Positions 8,878-19,028 of a stretch of DNA of 24,719 nt are shown here, piece after piece. The stretch lies in the NCBI RefSeq assembly GCF_002999335.1, contig NW_020312262.1, positions 1 through 24,719 of the forward strand. Reading direction: 5' to 3'. Numbering within the stretch: position 1 is the stretch's first letter; each line of letters starts with the position of its first letter. The stretch is from Cyclospora cayetanensis. Lineage: Eukaryota > Apicomplexa > Conoidasida > Eucoccidiorida > Eimeriidae. Under the pieces are notes generated by a model. That model did no database searches and was not told where the DNA came from. It saw nothing but the letters and a program-made list of their open reading frames with translations. Both the position numbers and the translations under genes were made by a program.

Positions 8878-10572
8878 TTAAGCACTTGTGGCTCTCAAGC
8901 GAGCGCCCATCGCTGGCAGGGAAACGCACCAGTTCGAGTCCAATTTCTTAGGCGCGTCGATAGTAACACCCTGCGCTGTCACTTTGGCAAACTGCACCTG
9001 CACCAACACGGAGCGGCAGTGAAGTGACGGCGGCAAGAGAGCCGTGTAAGGCAGGAGCAATCAACGCGCCACGCCACCCATTGCAGCAATTACTAGACCA
9101 GTGATGATTTTGTGGGGCCCCACATACCTCGTTAGAGGCAGCACAGTCCCGGTAAAACAAGATGCGCATGCACTCCTCGAGCAACTTGCGCGCCTCCCTG
9201 CGCCCACACTCACACGAACAACAGTAGCGACACCAGAGTAGCGACGTCGCTCACAACTGCCACGCTGCCTGCGATACACTGGCGCATGCAGCGGCGATGG
9301 TCTCGCCAGCACAGCCACACGAGACACCCTAAAAAAACGAGAGCCTCCAACGCTGACGCAGCCACGCACTCCTCAGACATGTCGGAACGATGCTTTTCCC
9401 GCATGAGTGTAATTGCAAAGTAGCGACCAAGACCTGCAGAAGCGGCAACACCAACGGAGCAGGCGAAAAAACACTTCAAACCCTGACACCTGAGGCTCAC
9501 GACCCCACCCAAATCAACAGCACCAATATGGAGCCAAAGCAGCCGTGACACGAAAAATCTCTGTAAGTCGACAGCGAGCCTCCCTCCCCGGGCGCTTTCC
9601 ATGCATATAAAGAGCAACACACTGAAGGCACTCCAAAGCACCTGTGGCAACAACTTCTTCTTGGAAGAAAGTTCCCAGAAGATCCATCGTTCCCAAGTAC
9701 GTTTCCTTCTGCGGGATCTGTTCAGCCTGTCGCTCATGGATGCCCTTGGGGCAGCCCATGTGGCCAGCGACAACGACGGAGAGCCAATACGGATTAAAAC
9801 GGCATCTCTTGTTGTAGAGGGTTCTCGCTGTGAAACTGGCTATGGCCAGGGGGGTGAGGGCCGTGCTGCCGCTGTTGTTTCCGCCTGTTATCCCTCCGAT
9901 AGACCCCTCAGCATGCGCTGCGTCCTCTTCCACAAGAGCATTCAACTCCCTTTCCAGAAACTGGTGGTCGGAGTACTCCCCCGACGTGCATATGAGGGTC
10001 TTGTTGTTGAGAGCGATGAATCGCGGCTGCCCCCGGAAACGAACCATCCGTCCGTAAGACACTGGAGTTCATAAAAAGCACACACTCTTGATTAACACAC
10101 ATGCGAAACCCCAGGCAACGACGTCGAGGCCAGGAAGCATAATGAAGAAAAATCTGGGAACTGCGAGTGGGGGGACGGGGGGGGAGGGAGGGGCACACGC
10201 CGTTGTTTTCTCAACAGCCCACTCTCTCAGTCACCACAAGCACGCAAAAGGGAAGTCCTTATGAATGCACTCGCAGCCAAGGATACAGACTCAGCCTCTC
10301 CACTCGAAACCGTTGATGCCTGTTCTGTGAAATCCATCGACTTTCTGACCCTAGGCTCTGAGCGCCAGCGGCTAGAACTCACCCGTCGTATCTGCCACCA
10401 TGAGCACGCCGTCTCTATAGGTTACTGCAAGGACGGACGAGGTCGTGGTTATCGGGTTTCTTGTATCTGCAGGCTTTCCCGGAGAACCCACCATCGCTGA
10501 TGCTGCTCCTGCTGCAGCAGGCGCTCCTGCCTGCGCGGCGCCAGCACTCGCCAGTCTGTCTATTGAAAACAT
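8878..10572 (-). CDS. PSMB4: 20S proteasome subunit beta-7 (PSMB4/Pre4 type), five exons, 287 aa
   Basis: Non-catalytic beta subunit of the 20S core particle, in the two inner rings. Exons: 10572-10383, 10061-9642, 9433-9370, 9197-9128, 8997-8878; phases close exactly on TAA 8880-8878. Blocks typical of this subunit, in order: NPITTTSSVLAV (39-50), ADTTVSYGRMVRFRG (60-74), NNKTLICTSGEYSDHQFLE, RFNPYWLSVVVAG, YLGTMDLLGTFFQEEVVATG joined to LGRYFA, ARKLLEECMRILFYRDCAAS, and KLDSNWCVS near the end. The roughly 37-40 residues ahead of the NP motif are Ala/Gly-rich and correspond to the processed propeptide; the length is close to that of animal PSMB4. An in-frame ATG at 10572 is used; a further 5' exon upstream (open frame from ATG 10771) is not excluded. 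It is divergent from CFAP206. Confidence 0.93.
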
Positions 10573-10871
10573 ATTTCAGGAACGGAGAAAGGAAAAATAG
10601 AAATAGTGTGTTTAATCGCGCTTCCTTTCCTTCCGCTGAGCACTCAGGGTGTCTGCGTGTACACCCCAACCCAGCCACAATTATTGCTGCTGCTTTGGCT
10701 GTTGCTTCTGCTGCAACAAACTGATTCGTAGAACGTTCTAGAGCGTTTTCTATTTCACGAATGCTCTCCATCAACACCTAAACGAACACAGACATACTCC
10801 CCAGCCAACACGTGGGAACGACACAGCAGCAGCAGCCGACAGCAGCGGTACCCGCTGCTGGAGGGATTCGA

Positions 10872-10895
10872 GGGGCCCCCCCGGCTGGGGGCCCC
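10872..10895. repeat. GC hairpin, 9-bp arms, 6-nt loop
   Basis: ggggccccc (10872-10880), loop ccggct, then gggggcccc (10887-10895). Both this hairpin and that at 6679-6706 contain ccccaagg, suggesting a shared origin. Confidence 0.8.
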
Positions 10896-11282
10896 AAGGG
10901 ACTCTCACCTTAATGGGATCGCAAAATGTGTCTTATTTGTCTTGCTTACATGTAGAAAGCTGTGTCCTACCATTTCCTGCGGTGCTACACTCATACCTTG
11001 CATGCAATAGTAGCGGCACCCGCGACTGCAATTGCCGATACTTAGCTGCAGATATTGCTACTGGCTGGGACAATTAGCTAATACCCTGGTTGCTCTTGCT
11101 ACTGCTCAAGAAGAACGTATGAAACGCTCTTCAAACGAGTTTCAACCACTCAGTGTGTGGCAACTGCTCTGTGGCTGCCGCTCTCTGCGCTCGCGCACAT
11201 TAGGAGCTAACAGGATGTAGAGGGGCCTAGCTGCATGCCTTGTAAAGCGATTAATCTTAGGAGGCTAGCATCCTTGCCCTGA

Positions 11283-11522
11283 CGCTGTAGAGGCTCTAAA
11301 ACTGGCTTCTGCCCCGCTAGTTCTGCCGCCGCTGCATATGCAATCGCTGCGCCTACAATAGCTGCATTTGCAGGAGCTGCTGCTGCAACGGATAAAGCCA
11401 GGTACGAAGGCTTTGAGCCTGATGCGCCATTTTCGGTAGGCCCAGTTAGCCATAAACGTTTGGAGGGGCAGCAGCCCATGCGAAGAAGGACTGCAGAAGA
11501 CATGAAAAAAGAAATAAAGTAG
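11283..11522 (+). pseudogene. Ala-rich open frame without start codon (relic family member)
   Basis: 79 sense codons lie between TGA 11280-11282 and TAG 11520-11522. It reads Ala-rich (SSAAAAYAIAAPTIAAFAGA) and then YEGFEPDAPFSVGP, ending AEDMKKEIK. There is no ATG at the start, so it is not a free-standing gene. The Ala-rich block followed by G-[FY]-E recurs at 1300-1533 (KGFETS) and 20440-20799 (VGYEPFSL). It may be an exon of an unknown gene or a decayed repeat. Confidence 0.35.
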
Positions 11523-11634
11523 AAGGCAAAGGGCACATAGAAATTCACCAGACCGGAGGGCCTTCAGAAGAGGCGCGAAAGCGGCGAAATCGACTACTGC
11601 GCATTCACGGTTGCGTAAAGGCCTACGTGTGAGA

Positions 11635-14552
11635 ATGGACGGGGCGTTTTCGGAGAGTCTTTTCCAGCTCGCTGCGAAAGTAGTCGCTCGTGCCAGGGAA
11701 TTTGGATGCGCTGTCTCTTTCGCGCATGCTGCCTATGTACTGCTCACACTGCCCCCTTCACAGGCCACAGCATCTGGCTCAGCCAGTAAAGCAACATCAG
11801 CATGTGCAGCGGCCCCTCAAGAATCAATTGAAGCCTCGACGTGTGATGTGCCCCCTTTTCGGTTCTCCCTGTCTTCGCCAGTGCCCTCGCAGCAAGAAGC
11901 GGAGACGGCAGTTTCGGATGCTGTGCTGACGTTGCAGCAGCGCACAGTAGATCCTGCTGCCGCTGCCCTCGCTTTGCAAGTCACATTTGAGGCTGCGCTC
12001 CTGGACAGTGCAGCTGACGCAGCGTTGCTCCAAACCAGGCTCACGAAGAAGGTGGAGGAGGCAGCTGCCTTGGTAGGAACTGCGTGTTACTTCGTGAGGA
12101 AATAGGTTTTGCTGTTGCCTTCTAAGTGAAAGGTTCAAAATGACGGCCCTTGCCGCACTTCTCTGCTGCTACTGCTACCGCTGCCGCTGCTGCAGGTGGT
12201 GCATGCAGACCACAGTCAACTGAGGCGCCCCAAGTTCGTTTGTCTCCTGCGTGAGCGGCTTATAGCGTACTGCCTTGCTGCTCTGCCAATGGTCGATAGT
12301 GCTGCCGATCCTGAGGAGGCGGCAGCAACAGCGGCAAGAAGTGCTCCAGCGGAGTCTGCTGCTTCTGCCGCGGCAGTAGCGGCAGCGAAAGCAACGGTTA
12401 TCCGAGACTTGTTCGAGGATGCATTTGACGGGGTGCTCCCCATAACGCGCATTCCCTGCTTGTATTCGCTCACCAAAATCGAGCGAAGAAAGCATCTTTC
12501 TGAGCTCCGGTGTATAGTCCTCGCGTCACTGCTGCTTCAGCAACGACGTGCGGCAGCAACGAGAAACACGGCAACAGAGGAGCGTTTCAGCTGGCTTGTG
12601 CCGCCTATGCTCCTTGCCACGAGCCTCGCGGCAGAACAACAAGAGCTGCTCTTAAATCAAGCGGTACAAGGCCAAGATGCACTTCAGAGGATAAAGCATA
12701 TCTTCAGTATAACCAAGGAGCAGAGAGAATCCATCGGTACATGTTTGCCTGCAGCTCTGCGAGGAGAGGCCTAGCTGCTAACGTGTGCGGCAAAGGGCTG
12801 TAGAATCCAATCCTGTGCGGCAGTCATTAGTTTTGTGGAGCCGCAGTAGTGACAGTAGCTGCAGATACTTTTACTGCTGCTCTTGTTGTGCACCCTATTG
12901 GTGCTGGCTGCAGGTGTGGACGGCGAACTTTCAAGAATATTAGCAGGCCAAAGTGTTTTTGAAGTTCAGCAGATCCGCTTCGTGCAGGCGCTGCTGGTGC
13001 AGCAGCAGCAGCACCATGCAGCAGCAGCAGCAGCAGCAGAGAAATGCGAGGAGGAACTCGCAGGTGTGGAGAGATACCTGCAGCAGCACAAAGGGCAGGC
13101 ACACCCCGACGAGGTGTACGGTAACCTGGCTGCAGCTGGTGAGGCGTATCTCGCAGTGTACAAGGAGAATCAAATGCTGTTGCATCTCGCTCAGCTCCGG
13201 TTGCTGCAGCTGCAGCACGCTGAAGCTCTTCGCTTGCCAGACACGGCGCAATTAAGCTGTGCTGCTCTTCGAATGCGACGGCGGGTAGAGCATGAGCAGC
13301 AAAAACGCCTTCTGCTGCGGCCAGCTTCCAGCAGCAGCAGTAACGATGGCGATATGCGAAGCGCCATCAGAGGCTTCCGAGTACTTGCTGCAGGAGAAAC
13401 GAATCTTCAGAAACCTGCCGAGTTGGGAGGCTACTGCCTACAGACCTTGCTCGAAAACAAAGCCTTGGTGCAGGGAGATACGCAAGCGGGTACACCTCAG
13501 TGTTGCGCTTTGTGTTGGTGCTGGCACTGGCAGTGAGGAGATGGAAGGAAAGCCATCAGGCTGCGAGTGCTTTGCGTTCTGCTGCTGCACCACTATTTAT
13601 ACGTGTCTTGGCACTTGCTGTTTGTGTCCACTCGTGCTTTGGGGAGGGGTCCACAAGCCCCCACTGCAGTGCTACTGTAACTCTTTTGCTGCTAGGCCTG
13701 CTGGCGCTATCGCAGGTGGCATCGAGGTGGGAGAAGAAATTTTCCTCTTCAGCAGCCGTCGCTGCCTCAGGGAGTTTCTGCAGAAGCAGCAGCTGCTTCA
13801 GGAGCAGCAGCCGCAGCTGAAGCCAGCAGCCCTTCTACAGCAGCAGCTGTCTGGGGCAGTGCGGCACACTCCGGCCCTTATTTTCGCTTTGGGCTTAGAG
13901 AAGAGATTTCCAGAGTACCTTGAAGCTGCTCTTGCTACTTGCACAGCTTAGGCTCCTGCTGCCGCAGAAAAAGCACGCTGCTCTGTGCTAGCATTGCTGC
14001 CGCAGTGTGCGCGCGTGGCTGCCCTTTAACTTCTGCTGTTGTGGGGTGCACACCTTCTGCCCCCGCAGGCTGGATCTCAGGGCTTTCCTTGTGTGGGCAT
14101 ACCACCAAGAGTTACGGCAGTTGCAGGCTCAAGCGCTGCAGCTTCAAGAGGCGCAAGGAGAGCAGCAGGCAGACTGGGATTTCCGGCCTGAGCTGTGGGT
14201 GCGACTTAGCGCAGGGAAAAGCGCGGACGCCCCCACGAGCACCGACGATCTGCTACAATTGACGGCAGAGCCGTTCAGCAGCAAATGCTGTGATGAGTGG
14301 GAACTCCGGAGGCAGGCACTGCAGCAGGCGAGACTCTGCGACTGCGAGTGCCGCAGCACCCAAACGCTTCTCTCGTCTTTCCAGCGGGAGGCAGAGACAC
14401 AAGCGACAGAGCGAAGGGAGACGGCAACGAGCACCGACGTTGCTGCAGGCACCTCGTGCCCGCGCAGCACCCTAAGACTAAGGGGACTTCGCGGAGTTGA
14501 CGCACAAGCGAACAACCCCCTCAAGACTCTGGTTTTTAGATTAAACTTCTGA
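11635..14552 (+). CDS. CFAP206: Cilia- and flagella-associated protein 206 homologue (FAP206 domain), five exons, 752 aa
   Basis: Axonemal protein that in Tetrahymena and mammals anchors radial spoke 2 and dynein c; here presumably in the microgamete flagellum. Exons: 11635-12093, 12196-12736, 12914-13489, 13716-13914, 14069-14552, all GT-AG and in phase. Diagnostic blocks: KKVEEAAAL then RERLIAYCLAAL; DGVLPITRIPCLYSLTKIER followed by RKHLSELRCIVL (aligns with the family segment ending LSKKDKERQLKELT); GGYCLQTLLENKALVQGD joined to GIEVGEEIFLFSSRRCLREF (the FAP206 core); DEWELRRQALQQARL (667-681), CRSTQTLLSS, and LRLRGLRG (727-734) near the end. Human CFAP206 is about 620 aa; the excess is in Ala- and Gln-rich inserts, for example the run after RFVQALLVQQQQHHA. 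Start ATG 11635 is the first Met of the open frame. It converges on the PhoD gene. Confidence 0.88.
12838..12913 (+). other. Ala-rich readable segment within CFAP206 intron 2
   Basis: The intron reads GAAVVTVAADTFTAALVV in one frame up to the acceptor. It is similar in style to the intergenic Ala-rich frames, so the relic sequence also occurs inside an intron. Confidence 0.3.
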
Positions 14553-15180
14553 GGCAGCAGCGTAGCCGAGAGCTGCGACAGGTAGAGCAGCATGCACAAC
14601 ACTTTTAACCAGTGCACTCGGAGCAGTTTTGCTCCCATTGAAAAAGCATTTGATCCAGCAGTCGCTCGCACCTGCATCTGCGGCGTGACCAGCTGCAGTA
14701 ACACACGAAGCGGCCAGGAGGGAGTGCAACTGCAGTGACAGGAACGAACCGAGCGAAGCGCCTGTAGCGCATGGGGGGTCGACTGCCATGTTCATGGAAG
14801 CTTGCTTCTTATTCGAATTCGCGGATTTATCTCCGCATTTTTCCTTGATGGCCTCTCTGGCCCTTGGTGTGCATTAGGAGCGCCCCTTGAGCTAGACTCC
14901 TCAAGAAGCTGTGGGTTCGACCTGGAGGGAAGGCTACAGCTTCCGAAGGTGTATTAAGAACAACTGCAATGACAACAGCATCGTTAGAAGCTACAGCAGC
15001 ACACTCTAGCCAGCAGCCGCTGCGTGCAGTGGACGTTACGTATGCACGGAGTCACACTGAGCAGGCCAGGGGGGTCGCTGCTGCTGCAGCTGAACGTGGC
15101 TGCTTGCAGCGGCTTTTGCTCCCTGCAAGCCGAGCAGATACCCCTTCCCTTCATTTCCTCCCTGAGACTGACTCTTTTTC
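14553..15180. other. Convergent CFAP206-PhoD intergenic region
   Basis: It contains both 3' ends. Minus strand 14541-14795 holds an Ala/Ser-rich frame and plus strand 14969-15010 another (TTASLEATAAHSS). Nothing recognisable as a gene or RNA. Confidence 0.5.
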
Positions 15181-18126
15181 TCAAAAGGAGACCAGCTCAA
15201 CGGGAGATCTGCCCGTTCTGCGATTGCCAGTGCTTCGCCTCTTGCTCTTGCCGCTCGTCGGCGGGCTGTGTTGGGCCTGTTCCGACACAAGAGGCTGGTA
15301 AGCCTGTCGTTCCTTGGCGCGCGGAGGGCAGAGGGTGTGCAGTGCCTTTCTCACCTTGGGAAAGAGCAGCAACGGTGAAAGCAACAGCACAAGAAGCACC
15401 AAAAAGACGAATAGCTGCAGCAGCCGCTGCAGAAGATTAGGTGGTCCTACAACGGTAGGAACGCTGTCAGTGAGGAGGTGCCACTTCTCAGGGCTTTCCG
15501 TCTGCGGAAATTCCAGCACCTCCTCCAGCAGCGTTTCCCCCGTATCAGCATCCCTCGAAGATGCAGTAACCTTGATGGGGAAATCTGTTTGCAACAAGAC
15601 ATAAACGTCGCGGTGGTTCCGCTTGCAGTCGAGGCAGCGGGCACGCCAAAAAGGAGGGAGACTTAGCACGTGCATTTTTGAAACAACAACGCAGCAGCAA
15701 CAGGCATGCCTCTTACGCAGAAGGAGCGCATGCATCGCACCTTGTGTCTCTGGGTAACTGATGTCGACAACTCCAAAGTTCCTCTTTAGGGAGAAGGCGT
15801 CAGACCTCAGCCGTGTCGGGTACAGCCACTTCAGCATCGGTGTGAGCACAGAGAATGTCAGGAGCGACTCGCCTACACTGTGCGTCATCCCGCTGCTCGT
15901 TAATTCTACCACGCCCCCCTGTGGCAACAACGGCACAAGCAACAGCACAAGCAACAGCAGCGCGAGGACAGTAAACTATCTCTTCTGGGCGGAAATTCCG
16001 AGGCGGCAGCCTCAACGCGCGGAAGCAGATTCACGATTAAAAACACATCGAGTGCTGCTAGCGGCCCCTCTAGGCATGTGTCATCTAGGATGCAATGGTG
16101 TACCACACAGACACAGGACCCCATCAGGCTACGCCTTCGCATCGTTTGCATGCGCAAGACAAGGGCGTGTTTTCTCAGAGCGGCCTTCGCGCTGTTAGGG
16201 GCTGTGTGTGTGCTCGGTGCATGCATGCCTGGGTGCCGAGCAGCTCCGTAAAGTGAACATCCCCTGAAAGCAGCAGTAGGCCTCGAGGCTTTGTCTCCTG
16301 TAGAAGGCGCAGCAGCCTGTCTCGCGCTGCTGGGAAGTGACCCCAACTTTCCAACAGCGGCAGTCCTGTCAAAATCTGCAACAGCGTGTCAGCCACATAC
16401 AGCGCGCGCGCGTGCAAGGGAAAACTTGGGTGCGAAAAATACCGGCTTTTTCGTGTAGCACCCCATAGTGCCTCCTAAGGCATGCAGACTCACGTTGGAG
16501 GTTCCAAGCTCACCTGAATGGAAGACACCAGGATGTGAACGCGCGCCTTGGAGTGCTTCAGTTGGGCGCGCAGCCACGTCCACTGATCCTCGCCCAAGAT
16601 GTCGCCTCTGTATGCATGCCCGAGTCTGAGCGCAAGCACCACCCACGAAAATAAATTCTAGTACCGAAGAGACAGACGCCGTGCTAGCTTGACCCCCAAG
16701 TTGCGAATCTGCCGCAAGGAATCTGGCGTCAGCAGGTGCTGCGATGCAGCCTTGGGAAAGCGCAAGAAATCTTCGCGTTAAGCCCCTTATGTGCCTTTTT
16801 CTTCTTTCTGGCCTGGCCACTTGAAGGGATCTGCTTCAAGAGTCGAGGGTGTTCATAAAGTTCACGGTGAACAGTACCCCAGAAGGTGGACGATAAGCCT
16901 GCTGCCAGCGCCTATGTGAGAACAGAGGCGCGAGAGGGGTGGCTTCAGCGTCAGCATCGCCGCACTGGGAATGAAATGAAGGTCTCTGTGACTCCTACTG
17001 TCCAAAATCAGCACGCGCACACCTTCTTCTGGCTTCCCCTCCTGAGCTTGTTGTGGAAGGGGGAAAAGATGCGCAGAGTAGAGACCCTTCCGCTGTCTCC
17101 GTGGACTGAAGGAAGCGACCCCCAGGAAATTCAGAAAGGCCTCCTGGAGCGCGTCGATGTTTTCTTGGTTGCTTCCCCCGTCATTCATCCCTGCACGAAA
17201 TTGTTGAAAAATCGTTCAGCGGCGCTGTAGGGTGCAAACTGCGAGTGAACTACGACTGGAAGGACCCTCCCTAGGCGCAAAGGTGTTTGCAAAAACCCCT
17301 GGCGGCTAGAAGATTCAACTGGGGGCATGATGATGCATATATGCATATACATATATATATATGTACGCTTTAGGTCTGGCTCGAGAGAAAAGGAATACCA
17401 AAGTCATGATCATCCCACGTTCCGTCCACAAAGCCAAGCTCTTCTCTAAGCGCCTGCCACCCCTTAAGTTCCTTCAGCGCTCTTAGGGCCTCCTGCACCG
17501 ATGCTACGTCTTCTCCCTCTGCGCCGAAACACGAAACAGGAAATACAATCAACTCGAGCACAAGGATCACCGGCCCCATGAATGAGCGTCGCGTCCCATG
17601 GCTAAATCGCTACCTGCCATGTCAGCAGCCACCTCTGCAACAACAAGAATTGCATGAGAAGACACAGCAGCAGCAGCAGCAGAAGCGGCAGAAACCAAAC
17701 AAGCACGAGGCAAAAGCGTCATTTTTTACCTGAGTAACCAGCGTCACCTATCCAAAGCCACCCGTCAGGCTTCAGAGATCGAATGGCAGCAAAGACACTC
17801 TCTCGCCGCTGATTCGCAGCCGCTGTTGCTGCGCCTTCTGCTTCTGTGCCTGGTGCCGTTTCCCATCTTTGAGGCTGCTGAAAACAAGATCCGAAGGCCA
17901 GACGCCGCAAGGGGCGGGCATACACTGTGTCTGGAATACTCAGCGCCAGCTCTGCAGCAGATTCTTCTGCTGCGGCAGCTTTTCCCGATGCTTCCACTGC
18001 TGCTGTAGTGTCCTGTATTGCCGGTCCAGTAGCTTGGCAGCCTACTACGGCAGCTACAGCTAAATATAACAGCACTGATCCGGCTGCCGCTGCATTCAGC
18101 GGCAGCCGATAACGGGTCCTTTTCAT
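15181..18126 (-). CDS. PhoD-like metallophosphatase, signal peptide and C-terminal membrane segment, six exons, about 572 aa
   Basis: Predicted metal-dependent phosphomono/diesterase of the PhoD-like family, entering the secretory pathway. Exons: 18126-17730, 17518-17399, 17190-16966, 16605-16514, 16375-16229, 15918-15181. Residues 1-30 form a signal peptide. Family motifs: LAFGSC (76-81), WLWIGD (124-129), TWDDHDFG-MNDGG (166-178, metal-site Asp/His), VRVLILDSRSHRD, DILGEDQWTWL, ILVSSIQ, LESWGHFPAARDRL (286-299), LLLLSGDVHFTEL (312-324) and VVELTSSGMTHS (330-341). A hydrophobic helix at about 491-514 suggests a type I membrane protein with a basic tail. Weak points: the exon 3/4 junction was chosen by phase and alignment; exon 5 to 6 requires a GC donor (cag|gcatgc at 16228); the segment rich in Cys at about 387-420 could be a retained intron. 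Natural substrate unknown. Confidence 0.85.
17332..17364. repeat. AT-rich palindromic microsatellite in PhoD intron 2
   Basis: Two atgcatat units are followed by (AT)n (gcatatatgcatatacatat and on), lying between exons 2 and 3. Confidence 0.85.
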
Positions 18127-18147
18127 CCCCAGTTCAAGTTCCGGTGT

Positions 18148-18369
18148 ACTGCTGCTGTCACGGATGCTCCTATTCCTGCCGTTGTTGCAATGTCTGATGC
18201 TGTTACTGCTCTTATTATTTCTCTTATTTCTGGTGCCGTTGTAGCCATCGAGGCGGCTGCTGCGGCTGTCCTCTCAAGGCGCCACCATGTGCCGCATCTA
18301 TGGAGGAAGGTGGTTCCGACGTTGCTATGCAGCCCAGGGAGGCCATCCACAGTGCCACACCAGAGGTAG
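18148..18369 (+). pseudogene. Ala/Val-rich open frame, relic family member
   Basis: It reads TAAVTDAPIPAVVAMSDAVT and on through further Ala/Val/Ile to TAG 18367-18369. IPAVVAM is encoded by almost the same 21 bases as in the frame at 20440-20799 (attcctgc-gttgttgcaatg). It starts just upstream of the PhoD ATG on the opposite strand. No start codon fits; it is not annotated as a gene. Confidence 0.35.
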
Positions 18370-18954
18370 AAAGCCTCTCAACAACAAATATATGCCTGCG
18401 GAATGCCGCAATACCTCCATGAGTACTTTCCTCATGGCGTAGGGACGGTGGATTGAGCCTTCCCACCCCGCTGTGTACCACCCCGGATCAGTAGCGATAG
18501 CGACCTGCCGCCGCTAGGGGTGCTGCAGCCTTGTGGGCGCTGCCGCATGAGCAGTTCTCACTATTCCCAGTTGGTAAAGTACGTGATTTGTCACTTTTCC
18601 TATTTTTCCTTGCGGAGACGTGCAATCCCAGTCCTTGCTTTGCTACTCGTATACGCACCGGCTACGGCTGCCGAAGCTGCAGGCGCAACCGCGGGTCGTC
18701 AGTTGCTGCTGCTTATATATTCTGAACGTCCTCCGTTTTCATGAGCAAATCACTGCAGAATCGACAGTGGCAGCTCGTGAGGTGTTGATCAATCTCAGTC
18801 TCCCGGAAAAAAGCAGAGAGCTCAACCCACGTATGCTTTCTAGGGTCACTCCGTGGCTTCCTTTCATTGCATATTGCATGGGCAGCAGCAGCAGCAGCAG
18901 GTGCCTCCCCAAAGGTCTGAAAGGTTCACTGGCACAGTATTGGCCCAAACTGAC
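18370..18954. other. PhoD-secreted protein divergent intergenic region
   Basis: No convincing coding sequence. An agcagcagcagcag run lies near 18883-18900. Confidence 0.5.
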
Positions 18955-18960
18955 ACGTGT

Positions 18961-19022
18961 TCATATGCACATATATACTCACACACGCACTCAGGCACCC
19001 ACACAACCACACACACACACAG
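18961..19022. repeat. (CA)n-rich tract directly upstream of a start codon
   Basis: Degenerate CACA/CATA repeats ending seven bases before ATG 19029. A similar tract precedes the hypothetical gene at 22595. Confidence 0.9.
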
Positions 19023-19028
19023 GCAAAG

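Larger units (their letters stand above)
10573..11634. other. Divergent PSMB4-CFAP206 intergenic region
   Basis: It must hold both promoters. It contains a GC hairpin at 10872-10895, GCATGC at 11000 and 11233, and an Ala-rich open frame at 11283-11522. A minus-strand frame from ATG 10771 (MESIREIENALERSTNQFVA) has ordinary composition and could be an alternative first exon of PSMB4, but I found no phase-proven splice. Confidence 0.5.

Noticed and set aside
8461..9027. 188-codon plus-strand frame
   Set aside because: Overlaps the last PSMB4 exon in antisense and shows no domain.
12510..12803. Alternative frame over the end of CFAP206 exon 2
   Set aside because: The other frame continues the FAP206 alignment and splices in phase to exon 3, so this one is a shadow.
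14144..14704. 186-codon minus-strand frame
   Set aside because: Antisense to the conserved last exon of CFAP206.
18957..19028. Upstream extension of the secreted-protein frame (from GTG 18957)
   Set aside because: It is only translation of the CA microsatellite; ATG 19029 starts a proper signal peptide.
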